A DNA stretch of 7,164 nt. Source: an uncultured Clostridia bacterium. Lineage in GTDB: Bacteria; Bacillota; Clostridia; Oscillospirales; Ruminococcaceae. Made by a program: the position numbers and the translations under genes. The notes below the pieces were generated by a model. That model searched no databases. It was not told the origin of the DNA and worked only from the letters and a program-made list of their open reading frames with translations. Location: contig CAMOFU010000128.1 of assembly GCA_946613705.1 (NCBI GenBank), forward strand, positions 1 to 7,164, in the 5' to 3' direction. Of the stretch, positions 1-6,866 are shown one piece after another. Positions within the stretch are counted from its first letter, which is position 1. Every line of letters starts with the position of its first letter.

Positions 1-36
1 CAGCGCACACAGCGCCGCCAATACTTTTTTTGCCAT
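1..36 (-). CDS. Start of an unidentified gene, probably exported protein (partial)
   Basis: Only the first 12 codons lie in the window, reading MAKKVLAALCAL; the rest continues beyond base 1. The ATG is at 36-34, preceded after 4 bases by a purine-rich ribosome site AGGGAGAAGG (41-50), and a complete consensus promoter lies upstream (84-112). Two lysines followed by a hydrophobic run look like the beginning of a signal peptide, so an exported protein or lipoprotein is likely, but this is inference from 12 residues. It runs in the same direction as the transporter operon, 100 bp after it, with no visible terminator between. It may therefore be read both from its own promoter and by read-through. 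The function cannot be named. Confidence 0.7.
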   Translation of the reverse strand, partial: MAKKVLAALCAL

Positions 37-57
37 AGAACCTTCTCCCTTCATTTC

Positions 58-73
58 GGCTGCCAATGCAGCC
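58..73 (-). promoter_or_regulatory. 5' leader stem-loop of the downstream gene
   Basis: The leader RNA of the partial gene can form a perfect 6-bp stem, GGCTGC pairing with GCAGCC, around a 4-base loop (ATTG). It begins a few bases after the expected transcription start (about base 77) and ends about 8 bases before the ribosome site. It is not followed by a U-run, so it is not an intrinsic terminator. A 5'-terminal stabilising hairpin is the simplest reading. A role is inferred only from position and pairing. Confidence 0.45.
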
Positions 74-83
74 CGTTTGGTTT

Positions 84-112
84 ATTATACCACAAATATG
101 ATCGAATGTCAA
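84..112 (-). promoter_or_regulatory. Consensus sigma-A promoter of the partial downstream gene
   Basis: On the minus strand TTGACA (112-107) is followed after exactly 17 bp by TATAAT (89-84), both perfect matches to the housekeeping consensus. The -10 box also carries an extended TGG just upstream. The expected start of transcription is near base 77, giving a leader of about 41 nt. It lies only 24 bp after the stop codon of the second permease, so the next gene can be expressed independently of the operon. The hexamers and spacing are seen directly; promoter strength is inferred. Confidence 0.9.
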
Positions 113-119
113 CAAAAGT

Positions 120-131
120 CATATTTCCGAA
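120..131 (-). promoter_or_regulatory. Candidate shared regulatory site TTCGGAAATATG (site 1)
   Basis: This 12-mer sits 7 bp upstream of the -35 box of the downstream promoter. An 11-of-12 match (TTCGGAAATGTG, 6845-6856) sits 3 bp upstream of the -35 box of the operon promoter, in the same orientation. The core TTCSGAA is palindromic. Two occurrences at matching positions suggest a common transcription factor site, but with only two copies chance cannot be excluded. Confidence 0.3.
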
Positions 132-136
132 CGGGG

Positions 137-1072
137 CTACCTCATGCTCTTGTCGTAAGGTATCCCCTCTGCCTTCGGTGCGGCGGAGTTTTTGGACGAG
201 AAGATCAGCACTATTAGTGAGATGATATACGGCATCATGTTATAGACCGCCCCCGGAAGGTGCAGCGAGGTGAGGATATCAAAGCCCGAATACACATTTG
301 AAAGCGCCCTGAAAAATCCGAACAGCAGCGCCGCAAGTGCAATGTTCAGCGGCTTCCACTGCCCGAAGATCATCACTGCCAGCGCTAAAAAGCCGAAGCC
401 CGAAACGCCCGTTTCAAACATCCATTCCGAGACACCGGCAGTGATGAAGGTCACGCCGCCGAGCCCGCCGAGAAAGCCCGAGATCAGCACGCCTGCCCAG
501 CGCATCTTCGCAACGTTTATTCCTACACTGTCCGCAGCCTGCGGGTGCTCGCCGCAGGCACGGAGCCGCAGGCCGAACCTCGTCCTGTACAGCAGAACAA
601 AGGAAACGATCAGCAGTATAACGGCTATGACCGAGAACCATGATATCCTCAGACTGCCCGCCTGTATTATCACCGACTCCTTGGCCTCGCTGTAGTGTAT
701 GATCGAGGAGGGTCTGTCGGGGTCCTTGGAGATGTTTACGGCAGAGGCTATGACAGCCGAGCCCGCTACCGCCATCATGTTCATTGCCGTTCCCACAAGT
801 GTCTGGTCTGCGCGGAAATGTATGCTTGCGATACCGAGCAGAGCGGAATAGAGCATTCCGCAGAGGCAGGAGACGAGCACGACCGCGATCACCATGGCAA
901 AGCCGCTCAGCGGCAGCGAGCTCATAGTCAGTGCTCCGCCCAGTGCGCCGACGACCATTATCCCCTCAAGGCCGAGATTGATAACACCCGAGTGCTCGGA
1001 AAAGCAGCCGCCCAGAGCCACCAGCATCAGCACCGAGGCAAACACCAGCGTGTATTGTATCAGCAGTATCAT
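137..1072 (-). CDS. BMP/nucleoside-type ABC transporter permease, second subunit
   Basis: This 311-residue protein is an integral membrane subunit of the importer, of the BPD_transp_2 family, resembling the YufQ/NupQ type that pairs with a longer permease. About eight hydrophobic segments are visible, for example near residues 5-22, 35-50, 57-80, 97-112, 143-162, 192-212, 225-255 and 278-292. Family hallmarks are GVINLGLEGIM (29-39), LRACGEHPQAADSVGINV (170-187; the cytoplasmic loop expected to contact the ATPase) and GFGFLALAVMIFGQW (225-239). The ATG overlaps the stop of the first permease as ATGA, with AAAGGAGG 10 bases upstream, so it is translationally coupled. It is the last gene of the operon and ends in TAG. 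Length is normal and no defect is seen. The family call is firm; the transported compound is not determined by this subunit's sequence. Confidence 0.95.
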   Translation of the reverse strand: MILLIQYTLVFASVLMLVALGGCFSEHSGVINLGLEGIMVVGALGGALTMSSLPLSGFAMVIAVVLVSCLCGMLYSALLGIASIHFRADQTLVGTAMNMMAVAGSAVIASAVNISKDPDRPSSIIHYSEAKESVIIQAGSLRISWFSVIAVILLIVSFVLLYRTRFGLRLRACGEHPQAADSVGINVAKMRWAGVLISGFLGGLGGVTFITAGVSEWMFETGVSGFGFLALAVMIFGQWKPLNIALAALLFGFFRALSNVYSGFDILTSLHLPGAVYNMMPYIISLIVLIFSSKNSAAPKAEGIPYDKSMR

Positions 1073-2220
1073 TCGTCGTCACCCTCCTTTCCCGCGGTAT
1101 CGTCGGAGACGGCATTTGCATCGGGGCCGTTCTTCTGCTTTCTTGCCCTTACAGCCGAAAGGTGCATTTTGAAGAACAGCACAAAGCCGCAGAGATATAT
1201 TATTATCGAGCTTATCAGATCTGCCATCTGCGCGGGGTAGACCGTCTTGGAAAGATAGCTGCCGCCGCTTGTGATATGCTGTATAAAGTACGACGAGAAG
1301 ACCGCGCCTATCGGGTGCAGTCCTCCGAGGAAGGCGGCGGCGATACCGTTGAAGCCCATCGGCGGAAGTGAGGTGCGGGTCACCGACCACTGCTCATAGC
1401 CGCTCAGGAACATAAAGCCCGCTGCCAGACCTGCCAGCAGACCGCCTATCGCAAGCGAGACTATCATGTTCTTCTTTTCCTTCATGCCGCTGTACCTTGC
1501 CGCGTTCCTGTTCAGTCCCGTTGCCCGCAGCTCAAAGCCGAGCACTGTCTTTCCGAGTATCACCCATATCACGACCGCCGCCAGCACAGCAAGAGGAATG
1601 GCTATCGTCACATAGCGGTTCCTGTAAAACAGCTCGCCCGAGCCCAGACGCGGCATCAGCGCCGAGCTGTTGATATCCGCGACAGACTCGGTATAGGGGC
1701 TGGTGGTCTCCTTGACCTTGCCGAGCAGCATATTCACGCTGTAAAGGCTTATCCAGTTGAGCATTATCCCCGAGATGACCTCATTGACGTTCCTGTATGC
1801 CTTCAGCACGCCCACGAGCGCACCGAACAGGCTGCCTGCCGCTGCTGCGATGAGCAGGCACAGATACCACGGCAGACCCCATTGCAGAGCCGCGAACAGA
1901 GCCGCACCCGCGCCGAGGGTATACTGCCCTGCCACACCGATATTGAACAGCCCTGTCTTATAGCAGAAGAGCACCGACAGAGAGCACATCAGCAGCGGCG
2001 CGGACTTCACGAGCGTATTGCCGAGATACTTTTTCTGTGCCGCCTCGCTCGGGAAGGCGAAGAAGTTTTTGAGTATCGTAAGTATCCCGTCGGGTGCATC
2101 GGAGGGGGAGATGATGAGCAGCACTATGAAGCCGATCAGCAGCCCCGCAGCTATACACAGAACAGATGCGAGCACAGAGGTCAGAGCCTCGCTTTCGAGT
2201 ATACGTTTTTTCAGCTTCAC
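1069..2220 (-). CDS. BMP/nucleoside-type ABC transporter permease, first subunit
   Basis: This 383-residue protein is the longer permease of the heteromeric membrane channel, BPD_transp_2 family, YufP/NupP-like. Hydrophobic segments appear near residues 14-37, 74-86, 93-113, 117-139, 146-166, 203-223, 252-273, 288-311 and 331-351. Characteristic motifs are FNIGVAGQ (92-99), the ATPase-coupling loop RATGLNRNAARYSG (232-245) and GFNGIAAAFLGG (289-300). A polar, acidic tail of about 28 residues follows the last membrane segment and is probably cytoplasmic. The start is a GTG whose bases overlap the ATPase stop (GTGA). AAGGAGG lies 7 bases upstream, which settles the start. It overlaps the next permease by ATGA. 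Subunit type is clear; the substrate is inferred only from the family, in which characterised members mostly carry nucleosides. Confidence 0.95.
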   Translation of the reverse strand: MKLKKRILESEALTSVLASVLCIAAGLLIGFIVLLIISPSDAPDGILTILKNFFAFPSEAAQKKYLGNTLVKSAPLLMCSLSVLFCYKTGLFNIGVAGQYTLGAGAALFAALQWGLPWYLCLLIAAAAGSLFGALVGVLKAYRNVNEVISGIMLNWISLYSVNMLLGKVKETTSPYTESVADINSSALMPRLGSGELFYRNRYVTIAIPLAVLAAVVIWVILGKTVLGFELRATGLNRNAARYSGMKEKKNMIVSLAIGGLLAGLAAGFMFLSGYEQWSVTRTSLPPMGFNGIAAAFLGGLHPIGAVFSSYFIQHITSGGSYLSKTVYPAQMADLISSIIIYLCGFVLFFKMHLSAVRARKQKNGPDANAVSDDTAGKEGDDE

Positions 2221-3749
2221 TCCGAACCCTCCTTTTCCGCCCCCGCCATATACAGCCCGAGCTTTTCGCGGGTAGCCGAGGCAGCGTCGAATTCGCCGAC
2301 GATGCTGCCCTCATACATCACAAGTATCCTGTCGGACACCGAGAGCACCTCCTCCAGCTCAAGAGATACCAGCAGCACACCGTGCCCCTTGTCTCTCAGG
2401 TCTGTGAGCTGTCGGTGGATATACTCTATCGCGCCAACATCGAGACCGCGCGTCGGCTGGACTGCGATAAGCAGCTTGGGATCCTTGTCCGTCTCGCGGG
2501 CGATGATCGCCTTCTGCTGATTGCCGCCCGACATATTCCTCGTAACGGTCGCGGGGCCGTTGGCTGAGCGGATATCGAACGTCTCTATCAGCCTCTCGGC
2601 ATACTCACGGACTGCCTTTTTTCTGATAAAGCCCGCCCTGTTGAACCGACTGCCGAAATAGGTTTGCAGCACAAGGTTGCTTTCAAGCGTGTAGTCGAGT
2701 ATCAGCCCATGCTTGTGCCTGTCCTCGGGGATATGGCTGAGCCCCGCAAGAGAGCGCTTTCTGACCGAGCAGCGGGAGATATCCCTCCCGTCGAGGAAAA
2801 TGTGTCCCGCGGAAAGGGGCAGCAGACCCGAAAGGCCGTAGACAAGCTCGGTCTGACCGTTGCCGTCGATGCCCGCTATACATACTATCTCGCCCTTCCT
2901 GACACTGAAAGAAACGTTGTTCACCGCATTATGTCCGTGCGTCGCCGAACTCACCGTCATGCCCTCGACCCTCAGCACTTCACCGCCGGGTCTGCACTCC
3001 TTCTTCTTCAGCTCGAGCGCAACATCGCGCCCCACCATCATGCGGGACAGCTCCTCTTTGGAAACGTCCTTCACATCAACGGTGCCGATATATTTTCCGC
3101 GCCGCAGCACCGTGCAGCGGTCGGCAGCTGCCTTTATCTCGGCAAGCTTATGGGTGATGAAAAGTATCGAGCAGCCCTCCTTTGCAAGAGCCTTCATTAT
3201 CTTTATAAGCTCGTCCGTCTCATTGGGTGTAAGCACTGCGGTAGGCTCGTCGAAGATCAGTATATCGTTCTCACGGTAGAGCATTTTCAGTATCTCCGTG
3301 CGCTGCTGCATACCCACCGTGATGTCCTTGATAAGCGCATCGGGGTCTACGGACAGACCGTATTTTTCCGAAAGCTCGGCGACCCTTTTCTCTGCGCTCC
3401 TCCTGTCAAGCATCCCGTTCCTTACCGTCTCTGCACCGAGGATTATGTTCTCCAGCACCGAGAAGCATTCCACCAGCTTGAAGTGCTGATGCACCATTCC
3501 TATCCCGAGAGCGTTTGCATCGTTCGGGCCGCCGATCTTCACCTGTCTCCCGTCCTTGAAGATCGCCCCCTCGTCGGGCTGATACAAGCCGAACAGTATG
3601 CTCATAAGCGTGGACTTCCCTGCACCGTTCTCGCCGAGCAGTGCGTGTATCTCGCCTCGTCTCAGCTGCAGGGTTATATTGTCATTGGCAACAATGCCGG
3701 GGAAGCGCTTGGTGATACCGCGCATCTCTATCGCAAACTCGCTGTTCAA
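2217..3749 (-). CDS. Double-domain ABC importer ATPase (BMP/nucleoside type)
   Basis: This 510-residue protein carries two fused nucleotide-binding domains and energises the importer from the cytoplasmic side, like YufO/NupO and RbsA. Domain 1 has Walker A GENGAGKST (39-47), Q-loop Gln88, signature TVGMQQR (144-150), Walker B ILIFDEP (163-169, catalytic Glu168) and switch His200. Domain 2 has a Walker A without lysine (GIDGNGQT, 293-300), signature MSGGNQQK (406-413), a Walker B with Gln431 instead of Glu, and no switch His. Such asymmetry is usual in this family and leaves one canonical ATP site, formed by domain 1 Walker A and domain 2 signature. Start: a GTG three codons earlier (3758) overlaps the ribosome site itself. 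TTG at 3749 lies 8 bases after GAGGAG (3763-3758) and is preferred. A 50-bp gap with a stem-loop separates it from the lipoprotein gene. It overlaps the next permease by GTGA. Confidence 0.95.
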   Translation of the reverse strand: MNSEFAIEMRGITKRFPGIVANDNITLQLRRGEIHALLGENGAGKSTLMSILFGLYQPDEGAIFKDGRQVKIGGPNDANALGIGMVHQHFKLVECFSVLENIILGAETVRNGMLDRRSAEKRVAELSEKYGLSVDPDALIKDITVGMQQRTEILKMLYRENDILIFDEPTAVLTPNETDELIKIMKALAKEGCSILFITHKLAEIKAAADRCTVLRRGKYIGTVDVKDVSKEELSRMMVGRDVALELKKKECRPGGEVLRVEGMTVSSATHGHNAVNNVSFSVRKGEIVCIAGIDGNGQTELVYGLSGLLPLSAGHIFLDGRDISRCSVRKRSLAGLSHIPEDRHKHGLILDYTLESNLVLQTYFGSRFNRAGFIRKKAVREYAERLIETFDIRSANGPATVTRNMSGGNQQKAIIARETDKDPKLLIAVQPTRGLDVGAIEYIHRQLTDLRDKGHGVLLVSLELEEVLSVSDRILVMYEGSIVGEFDAASATREKLGLYMAGAEKEGSE

Positions 3750-3757
3750 ACAGATCA

Positions 3758-3763
3758 CTCCTC
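3758..3763 (-). promoter_or_regulatory. Ribosome binding site that fixes the TTG start of the ATPase
   Basis: GAGGAG on the minus strand, within AAGAGGAGT (3765-3757), is 8 bases before TTG at 3749. The in-frame GTG at 3758 uses the last G of this site as its own first base, so it cannot serve as the start with this site. A TTG start is usually weaker than ATG, which would lower ATPase synthesis relative to the binding protein. Confidence 0.75.
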
Positions 3764-3768
3764 TTCAG

Positions 3769-3801
3769 GATCCCGTAGCTTTACAAATGCTCTGCGGGAT
3801 C
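3769..3801 (-). promoter_or_regulatory. Intercistronic stem-loop between binding protein and ATPase genes
   Basis: In the mRNA, GATCCCG (3801-3795) pairs perfectly with CGGGATC (3775-3769). Inside, AGC/GCT can add pairs. The 5' arm includes two bases of the lipoprotein stop codon TGA (3802-3800). No U-run follows, because the ribosome site comes next, so it is not an intrinsic terminator. Similar hairpins after binding-protein genes of ABC operons protect the upstream mRNA and give excess binding protein; that role is inferred here. Confidence 0.6.
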
Positions 3802-4942
3802 ACTTTATGCTGTCCTGGAAATCCACTCTGATGCTTTTCACCTGCGGGATATCCGTACTTATATCGTCCGAGACCTGCATCTCGCCGTTCATGAGCTTTT
3901 CGAGCAGCTCCCTGTAATCCTCCTTAGTGAACCTGTCGCTCCACTGTGTCGAATCTTCGGGGAGCTGAACATAGTTTGCAGAGGGTTCATCGGCGCTGAC
4001 GACACCGAGGGATTCGTTTCTGCCCTTGAAGTCGTCCCACCGCCCGTCGCATATGGCGCCGAGCACTGTCCTGACAGTCTCGCCCAGCCCCTTCATAGCC
4101 GAGGTAACGGTGATGCCATCGCCGTAAACGGAGTCTATGATCTCCGACTGGTCGGTATCCACACCGATGATCTTGCCGCCCGTTTTTTTGGCTGCCTCTG
4201 CAACAGAGGTGTAAATGCCCCCTCCGCAGGCGAACACGATCTCGGTCTTGTCGGAATACCACATATCCATCGCTGCGGTTATATCGGCATCGCCCACAAA
4301 GGAATTGCTGTAGGAATATTTGAGATGCACCTCTGTCCCGAGCTCGCCCGCAGCGGCATCACAGCCCTGAACAAAGCCAAAGCCCGCCCGCTTCACTCCG
4401 GGGACTGCCATACCGCCGAGGAAGCCGAGCTCTGTATAACCCTGCTTGACCGCCATATACCCCGCCATGAACCCGCTGAGCTGCTCCTTGTATACCGCGG
4501 AGTAGACATTGTCCTTTGAGTAGTGCTCGGTGCCTGCGGCAGCGGCAAGATCGCTCTCGCTGATGTCAAGACCGATGAATTTTATATCGGGGTACATCTC
4601 GGCAGCCTCGGCCAGCGGTTCCGCAAAGGCATATCCCGGCAGCAGGATAACATTGTATCTCTGCGCCGCCGCCATATCTATCATTGCCACACGCTCTGCA
4701 TCGGAATCCCCCTCGGGCTTGAAGTAGGTATAGTCTATGCCCCTGTCGGTGCAGAATCCCTTCTCTGCTTCATAGGTGGTCTGATTGAAGGAGCGGTCGT
4801 CGATGCCGCCGTAATCGCTTATCATAGCGACTCTTATCCTGTTATCATCATTGTCCCCGCCCGACGAGCCGCAGCCCGTGCCGAGCAGGAGCATAACAGC
4901 GGACAGCAGCGCAAAGACCCTTGCTGCGGCAGCTTTTCTCAT
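3800..4942 (-). CDS. BMP-family substrate-binding lipoprotein of the importer
   Basis: This 380-residue protein is the extracytoplasmic binding protein of the ABC importer, of the BMP/PnrA family, whose studied members bind purine nucleosides. The N-terminus is a lipoprotein signal: positive MRK, a hydrophobic stretch, then LLGTGC with the lipidated Cys24 (Gly at -3 is a little unusual). A Gly/Ser/Asp linker follows. Family motifs in order: SDYGGIDDRSFNQ (42-54), FIGLD (122-126), YKEQLSGFMAG (151-161), LGFLGGMAVPGVKRAGFGF (172-190), VFACGGG (236-242), VDTDQS (261-266) and TSAMKG (280-285). The Phe-Asn pair of the first motif (52-53), the Asp residues and Lys284 match family positions that line the ligand pocket, suggesting a nucleoside-like or other furanoside ligand. 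The ATG overlaps the hydrolase stop (ATGA), with GGGGAG 3 bases upstream. It is slightly longer than usual, by the C-terminal 30 residues or so. Confidence 0.95.
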   Translation of the reverse strand: MRKAAAARVFALLSAVMLLLGTGCGSSGGDNDDNRIRVAMISDYGGIDDRSFNQTTYEAEKGFCTDRGIDYTYFKPEGDSDAERVAMIDMAAAQRYNVILLPGYAFAEPLAEAAEMYPDIKFIGLDISESDLAAAAGTEHYSKDNVYSAVYKEQLSGFMAGYMAVKQGYTELGFLGGMAVPGVKRAGFGFVQGCDAAAGELGTEVHLKYSYSNSFVGDADITAAMDMWYSDKTEIVFACGGGIYTSVAEAAKKTGGKIIGVDTDQSEIIDSVYGDGITVTSAMKGLGETVRTVLGAICDGRWDDFKGRNESLGVVSADEPSANYVQLPEDSTQWSDRFTKEDYRELLEKLMNGEMQVSDDISTDIPQVKSIRVDFQDSIK

Positions 4943-6765
4943 GACTCCCCGCCCTCTTTCTTCAAAGTAAAGTAAACGGTATACTGCTCATCGGTCACCT
5001 CATAAAGCGGCACAAGCTCAAAGTTTTCGGGCTGCCCCACAGTGACATAGCAGTTCTGTTTCCAGACATATGCCGCGTAGGTGTGCTCGGTACGCGGTCG
5101 GAGCGCATTCATGATATCCCCGCTGTACCGTATGCCGCGGTCGGAATCGGTAAGCCCCGCCAGAACGATCGGGCCGTCCACGAGCGCACACAGCTCGGGC
5201 GCATCCTCAAGCGGCTCGGCAGTCACCCTCGATGCAAACACCGTGTTTATGACCGTTTTACCGCTCCACTCTCTGTCAAGCACCATAAAGCCGTTCTCGA
5301 TAACAGGCTCGGCTGCCTTTCCGTCGATGATGAGGCTCGGCACCGCTGCGCTCCAGCAGGGCACCCTCAGCCGCAGCCTGAACTCCGCCCTGCCGCTGCA
5401 GCTCACCTCGAACCTTACCGACCAGCGCGATTTCTCGCCGCCCGAATGCTCATCGAAGAACACCTGATTGTTGTAGCTGAGCATATCCGTCGTCTGAGAG
5501 ATGCTCACCCTTGCCCCGCCGATCTCCGTCTCCGCCTCGGAGGGGATATACTGTGCGGCGGTGATACTGTTTTCATCGGTGTAGTAGATCAGGCTCGGAT
5601 AGAGCGTCGGGCTCTGGACCATAGTGCCGTGGCAGCACCAGAAATCATTGCGCTTTGAGCCCCACTTCTTCCTGGCACCCGCCCGCAGAGGCAGGAAATA
5701 GGTCGGCATACCCGTGTGCTTGTTCTGCTGGGCAAGGAACCCGTTATAGATCGCCCGCTCTATGTAATCCGCATACTTCACATCGCCCGTCATGCGGAAA
5801 AGCTGATCGGCAGTGCGCACCATATTGTATACGGTGCAGAATTCCTGATCGCTGTCCGAGATATACTGTGCCATCTGATGCGGCGGTATCCAGAACTCGC
5901 CCGCATTGGCACCCGTGGTGGAAAGCATTCCCCGCCTCGTCACAGCGTCCTCCCAGAAGCGCTTGGTCAGCTCGGCATAGCGCTCATCACCGAACACCTC
6001 ATAAAGCCGCGCAGAGCCGTGAGAGATAGGTATGCTCGCATTGGCATGATTATCCGAAAGCACATCGCCGCCGTTTTCAAGCTCGGTGAACAGATAGTTG
6101 TCCTTATAGGCATCTATCAGAGTGAGATATTTCTTATCCTTCGTGATCGAGTAAAGCTCCGCCCATTGCTCGAGCATACCGCCCTGCTCTCCCTTGTAGG
6201 CTATATCGGGGTCGGCGGCAGCCGAACGCTCCAGCCATTTTACATACCAGTCGGCAAGGCGGTCAACTATTTCAAGCGCCTGCTCATTGCCCGCAAAGCG
6301 GTATGCGTCCACAAGCCCCATGATCGTTTTGTGCATGGTATACTGCGGCGACCAGATATATTCGCTGCCCGAGAGCCTGTCCATATACTTCTCGGGTATC
6401 GAGCCGACCCACTCGCCGCCGTTGAGACTCTGACAGCGGGCAAGCTCCGATACTATCTTATCAAGCTTGGTTTTCAGCTCACGGTCATTATCGCTTGCCG
6501 CGAATGCCGCCGCAGCCGAGAGCCAGTGCCCGAGGAAATGCCCTCTCAGCTGACAGGTGGGCGACTCCCAGCCCCAGTGCAGCTTCGCCGCGGACGGGTC
6601 GGGCACTACCTGCAGCCCGGGCATTATGATACCCGCTTCAAGATAGAAATTTTGCAGCAGACACCCGCTGTCCAGCTCCAGCAGATAATCGCGGTCGGTA
6701 TTCATCCGCTCACGGAACACCCCTCCCGTAACGCGGACAGACGATCTTTTCAAAGCATTCAGCAT
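4939..6765 (-). CDS. GH127-like (former DUF1680) glycoside hydrolase, probable cytoplasmic furanosidase
   Basis: This 608-residue protein matches family PF07944 over its whole length. The founding enzyme, HypBA1 of Bifidobacterium longum, is a beta-L-arabinofuranosidase using a zinc-bound cysteine nucleophile. The N-terminal helical barrel shows QLRGHFLGHWLSAAA (72-86), NGGEWVGSIPEKY (115-127) and YIWSPQYTMHKTIMGL (136-151). Expected active-site residues are present: GEF with probable acid/base Glu290, EFC (Glu308, Cys310) and FWCCHGT (Cys377, Cys378), corresponding to the HypBA1 zinc ligands and nucleophile. A beta-rich C-terminal part follows from about residue 405. There is no signal peptide, so it acts inside the cell on imported sugar. 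An in-frame ATG at 6798 would add 11 residues but has no ribosome site and lies about 8 nt from the predicted transcript start. ATG 6765 has AGGAGG 7-8 bases upstream. First gene of the operon; its stop overlaps the lipoprotein start. The exact substrate is not readable; related families include GH146. Confidence 0.92.
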   Translation of the reverse strand: MLNALKRSSVRVTGGVFRERMNTDRDYLLELDSGCLLQNFYLEAGIIMPGLQVVPDPSAAKLHWGWESPTCQLRGHFLGHWLSAAAAFAASDNDRELKTKLDKIVSELARCQSLNGGEWVGSIPEKYMDRLSGSEYIWSPQYTMHKTIMGLVDAYRFAGNEQALEIVDRLADWYVKWLERSAAADPDIAYKGEQGGMLEQWAELYSITKDKKYLTLIDAYKDNYLFTELENGGDVLSDNHANASIPISHGSARLYEVFGDERYAELTKRFWEDAVTRRGMLSTTGANAGEFWIPPHQMAQYISDSDQEFCTVYNMVRTADQLFRMTGDVKYADYIERAIYNGFLAQQNKHTGMPTYFLPLRAGARKKWGSKRNDFWCCHGTMVQSPTLYPSLIYYTDENSITAAQYIPSEAETEIGGARVSISQTTDMLSYNNQVFFDEHSGGEKSRWSVRFEVSCSGRAEFRLRLRVPCWSAAVPSLIIDGKAAEPVIENGFMVLDREWSGKTVINTVFASRVTAEPLEDAPELCALVDGPIVLAGLTDSDRGIRYSGDIMNALRPRTEHTYAAYVWKQNCYVTVGQPENFELVPLYEVTDEQYTVYFTLKKEGGES

Positions 6766-6771
6766 AGCGTT

Positions 6772-6778
6772 TCCTCCT
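6772..6778 (-). promoter_or_regulatory. Strong ribosome binding site fixing the hydrolase start
   Basis: AGGAGGA on the minus strand ends 6 bases before ATG at 6765, a near-perfect match to the 16S rRNA tail. It rules for the 608-residue form and against the upstream in-frame ATG at 6798, which has nothing comparable. Confidence 0.9.
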
Positions 6779-6812
6779 AACAGCCACTTACACGACAATA
6801 TTATTTAACTAT

Positions 6813-6841
6813 ATCATAACATAAAATTCATCTTTTGTAAA
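6813..6841 (-). promoter_or_regulatory. Sigma-A promoter of the five-gene operon
   Basis: On the minus strand TTTACA (6841-6836) and TATGAT (6818-6813) are separated by 17 bp, and TGT just before the -10 gives an extended -10. Each hexamer has one mismatch to consensus. The expected transcription start is near 6806, giving a leader of about 41 nt. That is too short for an aptamer such as a purine riboswitch, so control is more likely by a DNA-binding protein. The spacer contains an imperfect AT-rich inverted repeat (ACAAAA...TTTTATGT), which could be an operator but is weak. Confidence 0.85.
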
Positions 6842-6844
6842 GCC

Positions 6845-6856
6845 CACATTTCCGAA
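6845..6856 (-). promoter_or_regulatory. Candidate shared regulatory site TTCGGAAATGTG (site 2)
   Basis: This partner of the site at 120-131 differs at one base and sits 3 bp upstream of the operon -35 box. Here the palindromic core is longer: TTTCSGAAA. The position just upstream of -35 is typical for an activator touching RNA polymerase. The recognising protein cannot be named from the sequence. Confidence 0.3.
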
Positions 6857-6866
6857 AACAACACGA

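Noticed and set aside
113..136. Terminator after the second permease
   Set aside because: No inverted repeat followed by a T-run is present between the stop codon and the next promoter.
3750..3758. GTG at 3758 as start of the ATPase
   Set aside because: Its first base is part of the GAGGAG ribosome site; TTG at 3749 has proper 8-base spacing.
2664..3917. 417-codon open frame on the plus strand opposite the ATPase gene
   Set aside because: It is antisense to a gene with clear Walker and signature motifs, matches no family I recognise, and is explained by the GC-biased third positions of the real gene.
5716..6780. 354-codon open frame on the plus strand opposite the hydrolase gene
   Set aside because: The frame opposite carries the conserved GH127 motifs; the plus-strand product looks like an arbitrary His- and Arg-rich shadow without a ribosome site of note.
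6766..6798. Upstream in-frame ATG (6798) adding 11 residues to the hydrolase
   Set aside because: It has no ribosome site, lies about 8 nt from the predicted transcription start, and the AGGAGG site would fall inside the coding region.
6766..6812. Purine or other riboswitch in the operon leader
   Set aside because: The predicted leader is only about 41 nt and shows no aptamer-like folding or terminator.
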